From Thalassovita autumnalis (GTDB lineage Bacteria; Pseudomonadota; Alphaproteobacteria; Rhodobacterales; Rhodobacteraceae): a DNA stretch of 64,000 bases. The DNA is taken from positions 215,748-279,747 of the forward strand of contig NZ_CYSB01000005.1 of the NCBI RefSeq assembly GCF_001458255.1, written 5' to 3'. The notes under the pieces were generated by a model. That model saw nothing but the letters and a program-made list of their open reading frames with translations, did no database searches and was not told where the DNA came from. Each line of letters begins with the position of its first letter. Position 1 is the stretch's first letter. Positions 1 to 8,264 of the stretch are shown one piece after another. The translations under genes and the position numbers were made by a program.

Positions 1-350
1 TCCAGCGGCGCAGCGCCCGCCGGGCCGATCAGCGCCAGCGCGTTGCCAAGAAGATCGACACGGCTGTCCTGTTGCAGCAGGCGCTGCCCATCCAGATGAT
101 CCATCCAGGCCTCATTGGCCAGAATGATCAGATCGGCAGGCGCGCCGGCCTCAACCTGACGTGCCAGGGCTGAGGAACCTGCAAAGGAATAGCGCAGGCG
201 ATGGCCGGTGTTTTCTGCCCAGGTGTTGCCGACCTCTTCCAATGCGTTGCGCAGGCTGGCGGCGGCAAAAACCGTAATCTGCTCCGCCCACAGGGGGGCG
301 GCGAAGAGGCTGAACATCAGCGCAAGGCAGAGGCGGTATCGGCGAAACAT
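1..350 (-). CDS. modA: Molybdate ABC transporter substrate-binding protein ModA (3' end beyond window)
   Basis: The first 116 residues are visible; the gene runs off the left edge. It begins with a signal peptide (MFRRYRLCLALMF, cleavage after LWA), so the product is periplasmic. The mature start ITVFAAASLRNALEEV, followed by YSFAGSSALARQVEAGAPAD and LIILAN, is the typical ModA start, with the AAAS and SGSS-like oxyanion loops. In this family the protein captures molybdate or tungstate and delivers it to ModBC. The permease and ATPase would lie to the left, outside the window. The ATG at 348-350 was chosen because it gives a clean signal peptide. Confidence 0.85.
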   Translation of the reverse strand, partial: MFRRYRLCLALMFSLFAAPLWAEQITVFAAASLRNALEEVGNTWAENTGHRLRYSFAGSSALARQVEAGAPADLIILANEAWMDHLDGQRLLQQDSRVDLLGNALALIGPAGAAPL

Positions 351-449
351 GGGCGCAGTTTCTTGCGATATCAGGGGATTGGCAAGCCCGCGTCTGGCGA
401 AGGACCACCCCGCCTCGATCATAAGCGGAGGGCAGAAGGGCTCACAGGG

Positions 450-794
450 TCAGCTGTGGGCCGCCGGGCCACAGAACAGCCGGTAGAGCAGGGCGATCAC
501 CTCGCTGGTGTTCTCATCCGCCAGGGAATAGTAGATCGTCTTGCCTTCGCGCCGGGTGGAAACCAGCCCTTCTTCGCGCAGCCGTGCCAGCATCTGGCTG
601 ACCGCGGCCTGCCGGATTTCCAAGAGGTTTTCCAACTCCCCCACAGATTTTTCGCCTGCACCCAGATGGCACAGGATCATCAACCGCCCTTCATGGGCAA
701 GTGTCTTGAGGTAGGCTGCAGCGGCCTGCGCATTGCCGGCCATTTCGGCGGCTGCGGGCGCAGGGGGCGTGGCAGAGGGGGGCTGGTAGGGCAT
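450..794 (-). CDS. ArsR/SmtB-family transcriptional repressor
   Basis: A 114-aa winged-helix protein. The core LAHEGRLMILCHLGAGEKSV, then LLEIRQAAVSQMLARLREEG and the wing STRREGKTIYYSL, is the classic ArsR HTH. The sequence lacks an obvious CxC metal site. It resembles the BigR/SoxR type, which senses sulfur or redox signals, but this is only a family-level guess. An upstream in-frame ATG (845) would add 17 residues, but it would read through an AT-rich palindrome, so the ATG at 794 is preferred. Two inverted repeats lie just upstream (822-835 and 846-867), suggesting autoregulation. modA lies 100 bp downstream on the same strand. Confidence 0.8.
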   Translation of the reverse strand: MPYQPPSATPPAPAAAEMAGNAQAAAAYLKTLAHEGRLMILCHLGAGEKSVGELENLLEIRQAAVSQMLARLREEGLVSTRREGKTIYYSLADENTSEVIALLYRLFCGPAAHS

Positions 795-821
795 CGGCGT
801 GGGGTCCGGTTTCGATCTTAG

Positions 822-835
822 ATATATTAGTATAT
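822..835. promoter_or_regulatory. AT-rich inverted repeat upstream of the ArsR-type gene
   Basis: The site has ATATA and TATAT arms in a 14-bp dyad, 28 bp upstream of the chosen start. ArsR proteins of the BigR type bind AT-rich dyads of this sort. The function here is inferred from position only. Confidence 0.4.
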
Positions 836-845
836 GCGAATGCAT

Positions 846-867
846 AATGCGATAGCGTTATCGCATT
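846..867. promoter_or_regulatory. Perfect 9-bp inverted repeat, candidate operator
   Basis: AATGCGATA and TATCGCATT flank a 4-bp centre. The dyad lies 52 bp upstream of the ArsR-type start and in the gap after the alcohol dehydrogenase gene. It is a candidate operator or promoter element, with no T-run to suggest a terminator. Confidence 0.45.
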
Positions 868-961
868 CCTTAAAATGTGGAGTTTGCAAGGCTTTGCAAG
901 CATTACGATGCGCTAAGGTGTAATTAGTACGCATCTTTACAGGCACATGGGTGTTTCGGCC

Positions 962-2071
962 TCAGTCCCGGTCGGTTGTGGTGTCTGAGGTCATCATGAT
1001 GACATTGCGCCGCGCTGCCCCGCTAAGAGTGTCTGCAATTGCCTCATTAATCTGGGTAAAGTCCCAGCGCCCCGAAATCAGTTCATCCAGTTTCAAACGG
1101 CCCTGTTTATAAAGGTCGACCAGCCAGGGAATATCGCGGCGGAGCACAACGTCACCCATCTTTGATCCGATCAGGGACTGGCCGGCATAGGCCATTTGCA
1201 GCGGTGGGTAGCTGGCCGTTTCACCGGCGTGTGGCATCCCGACCATTACCACCTTGCCGCCATTGGCAAGGTAACGCGGCGCCTGATCGTAGACCGCGGC
1301 ACTGCCAACGGTGACCAGAACGGCATCCGCGCCACGGCCCAGAATGCGCTGAACGTGTTTCCAGGGTTTCATATGGGTGGCCAACACGCCATCGGTGGCG
1401 CCAAAATCCAATGCGGTTTCCAGTTTATCTTCGGACATATCGATGGCGATGATCCGACGCGCGCCGGCGATACGGGCACCCTGGATCGCGTTCAGACCAA
1501 CACCGCCGGCACCGATGACGACGACATCCTGACCAGCCGTCAAATTGGCCGCATGCACCGCAGCCCCCACACCCGTGATGACACCACAGGCCAGAAGGGC
1601 CGCGATATCTTTCGGCAGGTCGGCGGGGACTTTGGCGATCTGGCTGTGATCAACCACCACTCGTTCAGCAAAGGCGGCGGTGTCCATCGCCTGATAGACC
1701 GGTGTGCCGTCAGCCATGTGTAACGGGCTATTGGCGGCATCCACCGGGGTTTCGCAGATCGTCGGCTGGCCGCTGGCGCAACAGGGGCAATGGCCACAGG
1801 CGCGGATTAGGGTGACGACCACATCATCGCCCACCTCAAAACCCTGAACCCCGGCGCCGACTGCGGCGATACGGCCCGCGGCCTCATGACCAAAAACAGC
1901 TGGCAAGCTGCCGCCAAACCCACCCTGCCAGAAGGAAATATCGGAATGGCAGACCGCCACCGCGTCGATGATCACCTCAACCTCACCAGCGAGTGGCGCG
2001 CGCAGGCCGACCGTTTCAATCGTGAGCGGTGCACCGTGTTCGTGGCAAAGGGCAGCTTGAATTTGGCGCAT
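962..2071 (-). CDS. Zinc-dependent alcohol dehydrogenase (MDR superfamily)
   Basis: A 369-aa medium-chain dehydrogenase. The catalytic zinc ligands are visible at Cys41 (VCHSD) and His62-Glu63 (GHEAAG). A structural-zinc loop with four cysteines follows (CGHCPCCASGQPTIC). The NAD(P) Rossmann motif is GAGGVGLNAIQGA. The layout resembles the class III-like/aryl-alcohol branch, so it probably oxidises an alcohol or S-(hydroxymethyl) adduct with NAD; the substrate cannot be read from sequence. The ATG at 2071 is preferred over a 32-residue upstream extension because AGAGGA sits just before it. It ends about 170 bp upstream of the ArsR-type gene. Confidence 0.85.
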   Translation of the reverse strand: MRQIQAALCHEHGAPLTIETVGLRAPLAGEVEVIIDAVAVCHSDISFWQGGFGGSLPAVFGHEAAGRIAAVGAGVQGFEVGDDVVVTLIRACGHCPCCASGQPTICETPVDAANSPLHMADGTPVYQAMDTAAFAERVVVDHSQIAKVPADLPKDIAALLACGVITGVGAAVHAANLTAGQDVVVIGAGGVGLNAIQGARIAGARRIIAIDMSEDKLETALDFGATDGVLATHMKPWKHVQRILGRGADAVLVTVGSAAVYDQAPRYLANGGKVVMVGMPHAGETASYPPLQMAYAGQSLIGSKMGDVVLRRDIPWLVDLYKQGRLKLDELISGRWDFTQINEAIADTLSGAARRNVIMMTSDTTTDRD

Positions 2072-2093
2072 GAGTGATCCTCTTGTTTTTGCT

Positions 2094-3353
2094 TTATTCC
2101 GCACTCGTGGGTTCGTTATGTGCTGCAATGACTTTGGGCGTAGAACGCAGGAATATGACCACTGCAATGCTCATGAACACCCCGGACAACAGGAAGGGCG
2201 CACCAGGCAGGTAGATCGCCCCACCGTCGGCCGTGGCCCAGGCAAAGATCTGGGTCAGCACCAATGGCCCGATGATCATCCCGATGGAGGTGATCGAGGA
2301 CAAGACGCCTTGCAACTCGCCCTGACTGTCATCCGGCACGGTCTGAGAAACGATGCCCTGCAGGGCAGGCAGGCCAACGTTGCCGATGGCGATAAACGGG
2401 GTCAGGATCAGGGTGATCAGCCCCGAGCTGATAAAGCCAAGCAATCCAAAGGTGGCCACCTCAATCAACAGGCCAAACATCACCGCGCCGCGTTGTCCGA
2501 GGCGCGCGATCACCGGCCCGACCAGAACGCCCTGCACAAAGGCCGCGCCGATCCCATAAAGCATCAGCGAGACGCCGATCATTCCGGGGGTCCAATTGAA
2601 CCGCTCAGTCGCGAAATAGGCCCAGACCGCCGGGTAAACCACGGTTGCGATCTGATAGAGGAAATAGACGGCGCTCAGCGGGCGGATTGCGGGCAGTTGC
2701 GACAGGGTGGCAAAGGCCGACAGCGGGTTCACTCCTTTCAGGCGGAAGGCCCGGCGGGTCTTGTCGGTCACGGTTTCTGGCAGCACCATCCAGCCGAAAA
2801 TCGCATTGGTAAAGGCCAGTGCCGCCGCCATGTAGAAAGGTGCGCGGGTGCCGAACTCAGCCATCAGGCCACCCAGACCCGGCCCCAGCACGAAGCCCAG
2901 GCCAAAGGCCGCCCCGATGAAGCCAAAGCGTTTGGCCTTTTCCTCGCCGCTGGAAATATCTGCCATATAGGCAAAGGCCGTAGAATGCGTGGCGGCGGTG
3001 ATGCCACCGATGATCCGGCCTGCCAGCAGCAGCCAGACCGTGCCGGCCAGCGCCACAACGATATAGTCTGCTGCCATCACCAGAAGGGACACCAGCAGCA
3101 CCGGCCGGCGGCCAAAGGCATCCGACAGGCGCCCGATCATCGGGGCAAACAGAAACTGCATCACAGCGAAAGAAGAGGACAGGATTCCGCCCCAAATCGC
3201 GGCTTGCCCCAACCCCCCGGCGGAGACTTCACGGATCAGATCAGGCATCACCGGCATGATCAGACCAATGCCCATGGCATCGATCATCACAGTGATCAGG
3301 ATGAACAGGATCGGCAGACGATGTGAGGTCTCAGAGGGGGCGCGCGCGGACAT
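2094..3353 (-). CDS. TetA-like MFS drug exporter
   Basis: A 419-aa major facilitator with about 12 hydrophobic segments. The TM1 signature is IDAMGIGLIMPVMPDLIREV and motif A between TM2 and TM3 is GRLSDAFGRRPVL; both are typical of the TetA (tetracycline/H+ antiporter, DHA1) subfamily. GFVLGPGLGG after TM5 fits the antiporter motif C. Such chromosomal relatives are often general efflux pumps or metabolite exporters, so a resistance phenotype should not be assumed. It lies about 190 bp downstream of pcaB on the same strand and 22 bp upstream of the alcohol dehydrogenase. Confidence 0.82.
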   Translation of the reverse strand: MSARAPSETSHRLPILFILITVMIDAMGIGLIMPVMPDLIREVSAGGLGQAAIWGGILSSSFAVMQFLFAPMIGRLSDAFGRRPVLLVSLLVMAADYIVVALAGTVWLLLAGRIIGGITAATHSTAFAYMADISSGEEKAKRFGFIGAAFGLGFVLGPGLGGLMAEFGTRAPFYMAAALAFTNAIFGWMVLPETVTDKTRRAFRLKGVNPLSAFATLSQLPAIRPLSAVYFLYQIATVVYPAVWAYFATERFNWTPGMIGVSLMLYGIGAAFVQGVLVGPVIARLGQRGAVMFGLLIEVATFGLLGFISSGLITLILTPFIAIGNVGLPALQGIVSQTVPDDSQGELQGVLSSITSIGMIIGPLVLTQIFAWATADGGAIYLPGAPFLLSGVFMSIAVVIFLRSTPKVIAAHNEPTSAE

Positions 3354-3545
3354 GGACCTGCCTAGTGGGTGGGTGAAAAACTGAATGTGACCATGGGTGA
3401 GAACGGGGAAATTGCAACGCCACTCACCACTCTAGGGCGCGTTTGGTGGAATTTGGCTGACGTGGATCTTGGGGGGCTGCAGGACGCTGAAACAGGGCAG
3501 GGATCTGGCGCCGATGAAACGCCAGAGTAGACCAGTGAGAGGGGC

Positions 3546-4868
3546 TTAATCCGCAGCAGTTGCTGCAGCAAAGGCGCGGGCCTCCGCCGGGGCCTGACCC
3601 AATTGTTGCGCAGGATCAAAGATATCCGCGATCTCCAGATCCGGATAGGCTGCTGCGGTCGCCTCGGCCAGATGCGTTTGTCCCAGGGACTGACACAGGG
3701 CCTTTACCGCGGCCTGCGCCTCGGGGCGGGGCATGGTTTCGGCCAGTCTGAACGATAGCGCTTCGGCGTGGATCAACCCTTGGCCCGCCGCCAGTGCCGC
3801 CGCCATAGCCTGCGGGTTTGGCTGCAGACCTGCGGCCAGCGCTTTGCCGTGTTCCAGCTGCGAGGCCAGCGCCAGACAGTATTGCGGCAGGGTCAGCCAT
3901 TCGGTGAACCAAGCAGCGCCGTCGCGTTCCTGCCGGTGCAGCCCGGCACCCTGCAAAATCGCGTTGAGGCCGATGGCCTGCCGCGCCAGCGCAACCATGG
4001 CTGAGGGGGCAACGGGGTTTTGTTTCTGCGGCATGGTGGAGGAGGCACCAGATGCCCCCAGTGTGACCTCACCAATCCCGGTCTGGGTCATCAGGATCAG
4101 ATCCTCCCCCCATTTGCCGAGGGCCGCCGCCAGTCGGGCCATCCAGCCACAAAGGGCCAGCACACCGCTGCGATCTGCGTGCCAGGTGCGACCGGGATCT
4201 TGCAGGTTCAGCGCCTTGGCCAATTCGGCGCGCACCTCAGGTGCGTTCGGGCCCAATGCACCGGCGGTTCCCGCGGCGCCGGACAGCGACACAAACAGCA
4301 CTTGTTTGCGCAGTTCAGGCAGTTCGTTGCGCAGAGTCAGCAGCGGTTGCCCCCAAGCGGCCGCTACAGCGCCAAAGCTGGTGGGCGTGGCGTGCTGACC
4401 ATAGGTCCGCGCCGCCATCGGCAGATCTGCGTGGGTTTCGGCCAGCCGGCCCAGGTCGGTCAGAATAGCGCTCAGCGCCTTGTCCATATGGGTGATGAAC
4501 TGGCGCAGGCGCAGCATTTGTGCGGTTTCCGAGATGTCCTGCGATGTGGCACCGAAATGCACATATTGCGCGTGTTCCGGGGCCTCCATCAGTTTGCGAA
4601 AGGCGGCGACAAGACCGGGCACCGGCACGCCGTTCTGACCTGTCGCAGCTGCCAGACCACCGGGATCGACCTGCAGTTCCATCGCGGAGCGGTGGATAAA
4701 CGCAGCGCTTTCTTCGGGGATGATCCCCATCTGCCCCTGCACCTTGGCCAGCGCCCCTTCGACTAGCAGCATCGCGCGCACCTCAGCGGTGTCGGTGAAC
4801 AGCTTGCCCACCTCACCCACAGGGAACAGACGATTGTAGAGCTCAGAACCAAAGACGGAGGCGGCCAT
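3546..4868 (-). CDS. pcaB: 3-carboxy-cis,cis-muconate cycloisomerase
   Basis: A 440-aa member of the fumarase/aspartase superfamily. It carries the superfamily signature near residue 280 (GASGASSTMPQKQNP) and the early segment YVHFGATSQDISET seen in PcaB and adenylosuccinate lyases. In the protocatechuate branch of the beta-ketoadipate pathway it lactonises the product of PcaGH. It lies 9 bp downstream of the alpha/beta hydrolase gene in the pca operon. The ATG at 4868 is preceded by AAGGG. The first residues (VFGSELYNRLFP) resemble the usual PcaB N-terminus. Confidence 0.92.
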   Translation of the reverse strand: MAASVFGSELYNRLFPVGEVGKLFTDTAEVRAMLLVEGALAKVQGQMGIIPEESAAFIHRSAMELQVDPGGLAAATGQNGVPVPGLVAAFRKLMEAPEHAQYVHFGATSQDISETAQMLRLRQFITHMDKALSAILTDLGRLAETHADLPMAARTYGQHATPTSFGAVAAAWGQPLLTLRNELPELRKQVLFVSLSGAAGTAGALGPNAPEVRAELAKALNLQDPGRTWHADRSGVLALCGWMARLAAALGKWGEDLILMTQTGIGEVTLGASGASSTMPQKQNPVAPSAMVALARQAIGLNAILQGAGLHRQERDGAAWFTEWLTLPQYCLALASQLEHGKALAAGLQPNPQAMAAALAAGQGLIHAEALSFRLAETMPRPEAQAAVKALCQSLGQTHLAEATAAAYPDLEIADIFDPAQQLGQAPAEARAFAAATAAD

Positions 4869-4877
4869 GGGAAACCC

Positions 4878-5603
4878 TTATGTTGTGTCGCGCGCGATCG
4901 TATCCAGATGCCCGGCCAGACCCTTTGGGTCGGCGAAGAAGGGCGAATGCCCGCAGTCCATAGAGAAGACCCGCGCGCTTGGCCAGTCCTGGGACATGGT
5001 GACCTGATAGGCCGGGGGGATGGTGCCATCCTGCATACAGCGGATGTAGCTGCGCGGGATCGCCTCATATCGTGCGGTTGTCGCAACCGGCTGGGTCGAA
5101 GGCTCGCGGGCCTGAATGGTCAGGTTGGCACGGGCAAACTCCAGGGTTTCGGGGGAGCAGTCATGGTAGAACAGCCGTTCAAGGTCCCCATCCCCAACGG
5201 TCCAGCCCAGCCCATCCTCGGTCAGTTGGATTGCGTCCATCAAGGGCTGCTCAGGTGCCTCGCGGCGGCGATCGTTGAGCGAGAAACCCGGTTTCGGCAC
5301 ATAGGCACAGAGGTAGACGAGGTGGCTGACAAACTCGGGGCACTGTTCCGCCGCAAGGGATATTGGATAGCCGCCCATGGAGTGGCCGACCAGAATGACC
5401 TTTTCACCGGCCGCCTGCAGTTCTTCCACGATCCGGGCGCCATAGCTGGCCAGTGTCGCCTCTTGATAGGGCGTCGTGTCTGCGCCGTGGCTGGGCAGGT
5501 CGATGGCGTGGGCCGTGTGGCCTTGTGCCTCAAGCGCTGGGATCAGATCGCGCCAGCACCATGCGCCATGGGCGGAGCCATGGATCAACAAAAATCGCGC
5601 CAT
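4878..5603 (-). CDS. Alpha/beta hydrolase in the pca operon (esterase-like)
   Basis: A 241-aa alpha/beta hydrolase with the oxyanion segment FLLIHGSAHGAWCW, the nucleophile elbow GHSMGG and a late catalytic His in SMDCGHSPFF. This arrangement is typical of the salicylate/methyl-ester or pyrethroid-type esterase subfamily. It overlaps pcaG by one base (TGATG), so the two are translationally coupled. It is not one of the core pca enzymes; pcaD is a separate gene in this operon. A plausible role is releasing aromatic acids from esters that feed protocatechuate, but the substrate is unknown. Confidence 0.8.
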   Translation of the reverse strand: MARFLLIHGSAHGAWCWRDLIPALEAQGHTAHAIDLPSHGADTTPYQEATLASYGARIVEELQAAGEKVILVGHSMGGYPISLAAEQCPEFVSHLVYLCAYVPKPGFSLNDRRREAPEQPLMDAIQLTEDGLGWTVGDGDLERLFYHDCSPETLEFARANLTIQAREPSTQPVATTARYEAIPRSYIRCMQDGTIPPAYQVTMSQDWPSARVFSMDCGHSPFFADPKGLAGHLDTIARDTT

Positions 5604-6202
5604 CAGAGATCCAGAAACACGGTTTCCTGCGCCCCTTGCAGATAGATGTCAAAACGGTACTGACCTTCGCCGGTCTTTTTGGCGACCAATGTCTCAACCC
5701 GGTTGCGTTGTTCGATGCGCGCCAGCAGCGGATCCGCGCTGTTGTCTTCATCTTCGAAATAGATGCGGGTCTGCAGGCCAATGTTGATGCCACGGGCGAC
5801 AATCCACAGCGCGATGTGGGGGGCTTGTTGGCCGCCCGCGCGGGTCGGGGTTGCGCCGGGTTTGACGGTGGTGAGTGTGAATTCCCCGGTGTCTTTGTCT
5901 GCGGCAAACCGGCAGAACCCATTGACCTTGGGGTCCGCGCCCTGCTGACCGGCAAAGCGCCCGCTGGCATCGGCCTGCCAGCTTTCAAACATGGCGTCGC
6001 GCATGGCCCAGCCGGTGCCGTCATAGATTGAACCGGTGATGGTGATCACCTCACCTTCCGCACCGTCTTCGATGGCGCGTAGGCCCAGGTCCTCGGGATA
6101 GACACCTTCGAGCCCGGCGAAGCTGGGGATGCAGCCGATATGCACGTAAGGTCCGGCGGTCTGGCTGGGGGTTTCCACCAATGTGTCGAGTTTCTGGACC
6201 AT
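5603..6202 (-). CDS. pcaG: Protocatechuate 3,4-dioxygenase alpha subunit
   Basis: A 199-aa intradiol dioxygenase alpha subunit with QTAGPYVHIGCIP near the N-terminus and the central IYDGTG and ARGINIGLQTRIYFEDE segments. With PcaH it forms the iron(III) enzyme that cleaves protocatechuate to 3-carboxymuconate. The alpha subunit lacks the iron ligands, as in the family. A GTG at 6205 directly precedes the ATG at 6202; the ATG gives a one-base overlap with the pcaH stop and is preferred. Confidence 0.93.
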   Translation of the reverse strand: MVQKLDTLVETPSQTAGPYVHIGCIPSFAGLEGVYPEDLGLRAIEDGAEGEVITITGSIYDGTGWAMRDAMFESWQADASGRFAGQQGADPKVNGFCRFAADKDTGEFTLTTVKPGATPTRAGGQQAPHIALWIVARGINIGLQTRIYFEDEDNSADPLLARIEQRNRVETLVAKKTGEGQYRFDIYLQGAQETVFLDL

Positions 6203-6948
6203 CACAGACCCTCCATCCGGTTTTCAAACATGGTCTGGCGACGGCCGCGCAGCACGATGTCAAATTTATACGCCAGGAAATCCAGCGGGCGGGCCTTGGC
6301 CATATCCAGCGGTGCGACGAGGCGGTCCAGCTGGCTGCGCGACTTCACCGTGGCGGCGATCGGGCAACGTTCGATCAAAGGGTCGCCTTCGAAATACATC
6401 TGGGTGATCAGGCGCTGACCGAAGCTGTGACCAAAGACCGAGATGTGGATGTGCATCGGGCGCCAGTCATTGCCCCGGTTGGGCCAGGGGTAGGCGCCGG
6501 GGCGGATGGTCAGAAACTCATAACATCCGTTTTCATCGGTCAATGTGCGACCGCAGCCGCCGAAGTTCGGATCCAGTGGGGCCAGATAGCCGTCCTTCAC
6601 ATGGCGATAACGGCCACCGGCATTGGCCTGCCAGATCTCGACAAGGGTATGCGGCACCGGCCGACCCATTTCATCCAGCACCCGGCCATGCATCAGGATG
6701 CGTTCGCCCACCGCTGGTTTGGCCGCATCTTTGGAGTAGTTGAGGATCAGGTTGTTATCCAACGGACCCAGCATGGAGTGGCCAAAACGCGGGCCGGTTT
6801 CCTCGGACAGGGTGCTTTCCATCGACAGCAGCGGTTGGTTCGGCGATCGCGGCACCGAGGTTTTGTAATCCGGGTCATAAGGCACCGGATGCGCCGCGCG
6901 GTTGCGCGGGATCAGCGGCCCCTGATCGATGTAAGCTTGGTCGCTCAT
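6202..6948 (-). CDS. pcaH: Protocatechuate 3,4-dioxygenase beta subunit
   Basis: A 248-aa subunit that carries the catalytic non-haem iron. The intradiol signature is present, including LVEIWQANAGGRYRH, PYDPDY early on, and the iron-ligand segment WRPMHIHISVFGHSF with its His-x-His. It overlaps pcaC by four bases (ATGA) and pcaG by one, showing tight coupling of the alpha and beta subunits. The length and motif order match full-length PcaH. Confidence 0.95.
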   Translation of the reverse strand: MSDQAYIDQGPLIPRNRAAHPVPYDPDYKTSVPRSPNQPLLSMESTLSEETGPRFGHSMLGPLDNNLILNYSKDAAKPAVGERILMHGRVLDEMGRPVPHTLVEIWQANAGGRYRHVKDGYLAPLDPNFGGCGRTLTDENGCYEFLTIRPGAYPWPNRGNDWRPMHIHISVFGHSFGQRLITQMYFEGDPLIERCPIAATVKSRSQLDRLVAPLDMAKARPLDFLAYKFDIVLRGRRQTMFENRMEGL

Positions 6949-7337
6949 TCTGGCGTGGTCTCCATTTCGGCGTAGGTGGCTTTGGCCAATTTCAAAGCAT
7001 GATTGGCACGTGGCACGCCTGCGTAGATTGCAACATGCTGGAACACTTCCAGCACGTCCTCCTTGCTGGCCCCGGTGCGGGCGGTGGCCCGGATGTGCAT
7101 CGGGATTTCGTCAAAATTGCCCAAGGCGGCCAGCAGCGCCAAGGTCAGCATGGACCGTTCGCGGTCGCTGATCCCATCGCTGGCCCAGACGTTGCCCCAG
7201 GCGCCTTCGGTTATCAGTTGCTGAAACGGTTCGTCCAACGGGGTTTTGGCCGCTTCGGCGCGGTCCACATGGGCATCGCCCAAAATACGACGCCGTACGG
7301 TCATACCCTTTTCATAGCGATCAAAGCGCTCAGACAT
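6945..7337 (-). CDS. pcaC: 4-carboxymuconolactone decarboxylase
   Basis: A 130-aa protein of the AhpD/CMD fold. MSERFDRYEKGMTVRRRILG at the N-terminus and EVFQHVAIYAGVPRANHAL near the C-terminus are characteristic of PcaC. It decarboxylates 4-carboxymuconolactone to the enol-lactone used by PcaD. The ATG at 7337 is chosen; the 13-residue upstream extension is read from the end of pcaD and does not resemble the family. It overlaps the pcaD 3' end by 8 bp. Confidence 0.93.
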   Translation of the reverse strand: MSERFDRYEKGMTVRRRILGDAHVDRAEAAKTPLDEPFQQLITEGAWGNVWASDGISDRERSMLTLALLAALGNFDEIPMHIRATARTGASKEDVLEVFQHVAIYAGVPRANHALKLAKATYAEMETTPE

Positions 7338-8118
7338 GGCCGATCTCCTGCAGGAAATGGGTGAGGGCCTCGGCATAGGTTTCGGGCTGTTCCACGCAGG
7401 GGATGTGACCGGCGCGGCGGATCAGTTTGAACTTGCTGCCCGGCACCAGATCGGTGGTTTCACGCACCAGATCCGCCGGGGTGGAGCCATCATCGGAGCC
7501 GGCAATGCCCAGTGTTGGCAGGCGCAATCCGCTGGTTGGGGTGTAGAAATCTGTCCCGGCAATTGCATGACAGCAGCCGATGTAACCTTCCAGCGGGGTG
7601 TCCAGCAGACGCTGGCGCCAAACACCTGCGGCATCACTTTCGCGGAAGGCTTTGGTGAACCAGCGTTCCAGGATGTTATCAACCAGCGCTTCCATGCCAC
7701 CCGCCTGTAACGCGGTGATCCGATCCTGCCACATCGACGGCTGGCCGATCTTGGCGGCGGTGTTTGACAGCACCATGGCGCGGACCAGATCCAGACGTTT
7801 GACCGCCAGCCCCTGGGTGATCATCCCGCCAATGGACAGGCCGACCAGAACGGCATCCTTGACCTCTAAGTGGTCCAGCAGGGTTTCGGTGTCGCGCACA
7901 AGCGTGCCCATTGCATAGGGCGCAGGGGGGCAATCGCTCTGGCCGTGGCCGCGTTTGTCAAAACGGATGATGCGCAGGCCCTTGGGCAGCAGCGGCAGGA
8001 CATCGTCCCAGACCCGCACGTCAGTGCCGAGAGAGTTGATAAAGACCAGCGGTGCGCCCTCAGGGTCACCGTCTTCGACGTAGTGCAAGGTGATGTCGTT
8101 CAGATGTGCCGTCGCCAT
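7330..8118 (-). CDS. pcaD: 3-oxoadipate enol-lactonase
   Basis: A 262-aa alpha/beta hydrolase with LVFINSLGTDVRVWDDVLP, the nucleophile elbow GLSIGG and the C-terminal catalytic His in RRAGHIPCVEQPE, all standard for PcaD. It hydrolyses the enol-lactone to beta-ketoadipate. It is the first gene of the pca operon read here (pcaD-C-H-G-hydrolase-B). The ATG at 8118 is used because the 35 upstream residues are unlike the family. A strong inverted repeat lies 85-113 bp upstream. Confidence 0.93.
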   Translation of the reverse strand: MATAHLNDITLHYVEDGDPEGAPLVFINSLGTDVRVWDDVLPLLPKGLRIIRFDKRGHGQSDCPPAPYAMGTLVRDTETLLDHLEVKDAVLVGLSIGGMITQGLAVKRLDLVRAMVLSNTAAKIGQPSMWQDRITALQAGGMEALVDNILERWFTKAFRESDAAGVWRQRLLDTPLEGYIGCCHAIAGTDFYTPTSGLRLPTLGIAGSDDGSTPADLVRETTDLVPGSKFKLIRRAGHIPCVEQPETYAEALTHFLQEIGHV

Positions 8119-8202
8119 CGATCTGTCCTGTCCTAGAAGCAAATTGGCCAACAGACTGATCTGGTGGGGCCAAAGCGTCAATCGCGTTGCCTGATAGAAA
8201 CA

Positions 8203-8231
8203 GATTTTAATTGTCATCGTCAATTAAAATC
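8203..8231. promoter_or_regulatory. 11-bp perfect inverted repeat upstream of pcaD, candidate operator
   Basis: GATTTTAATTG and CAATTAAAATC flank a 7-bp spacer. The site lies between the nuclease-fold hydrolase gene and pcaD. It is AT-rich with no T-run, so it looks more like a MarR/IclR/GntR-type operator than a terminator. No regulator of the pca genes is encoded nearby. Confidence 0.5.
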
Positions 8232-8264
8232 GTGCCTCAGCTCTGCAGGTCCGCAACAGCCCGT

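Noticed and set aside
2070..3326. 418-aa frame antisense to the MFS exporter
   Set aside because: Low-complexity Gln/His/Arg-rich translation; the exporter frame has clear membrane segments.
2094..3353. Acquired tetracycline-resistance gene
   Set aside because: TetA-like motifs are also found in chromosomal exporters; location beside pca genes and normal composition do not suggest a resistance cassette.
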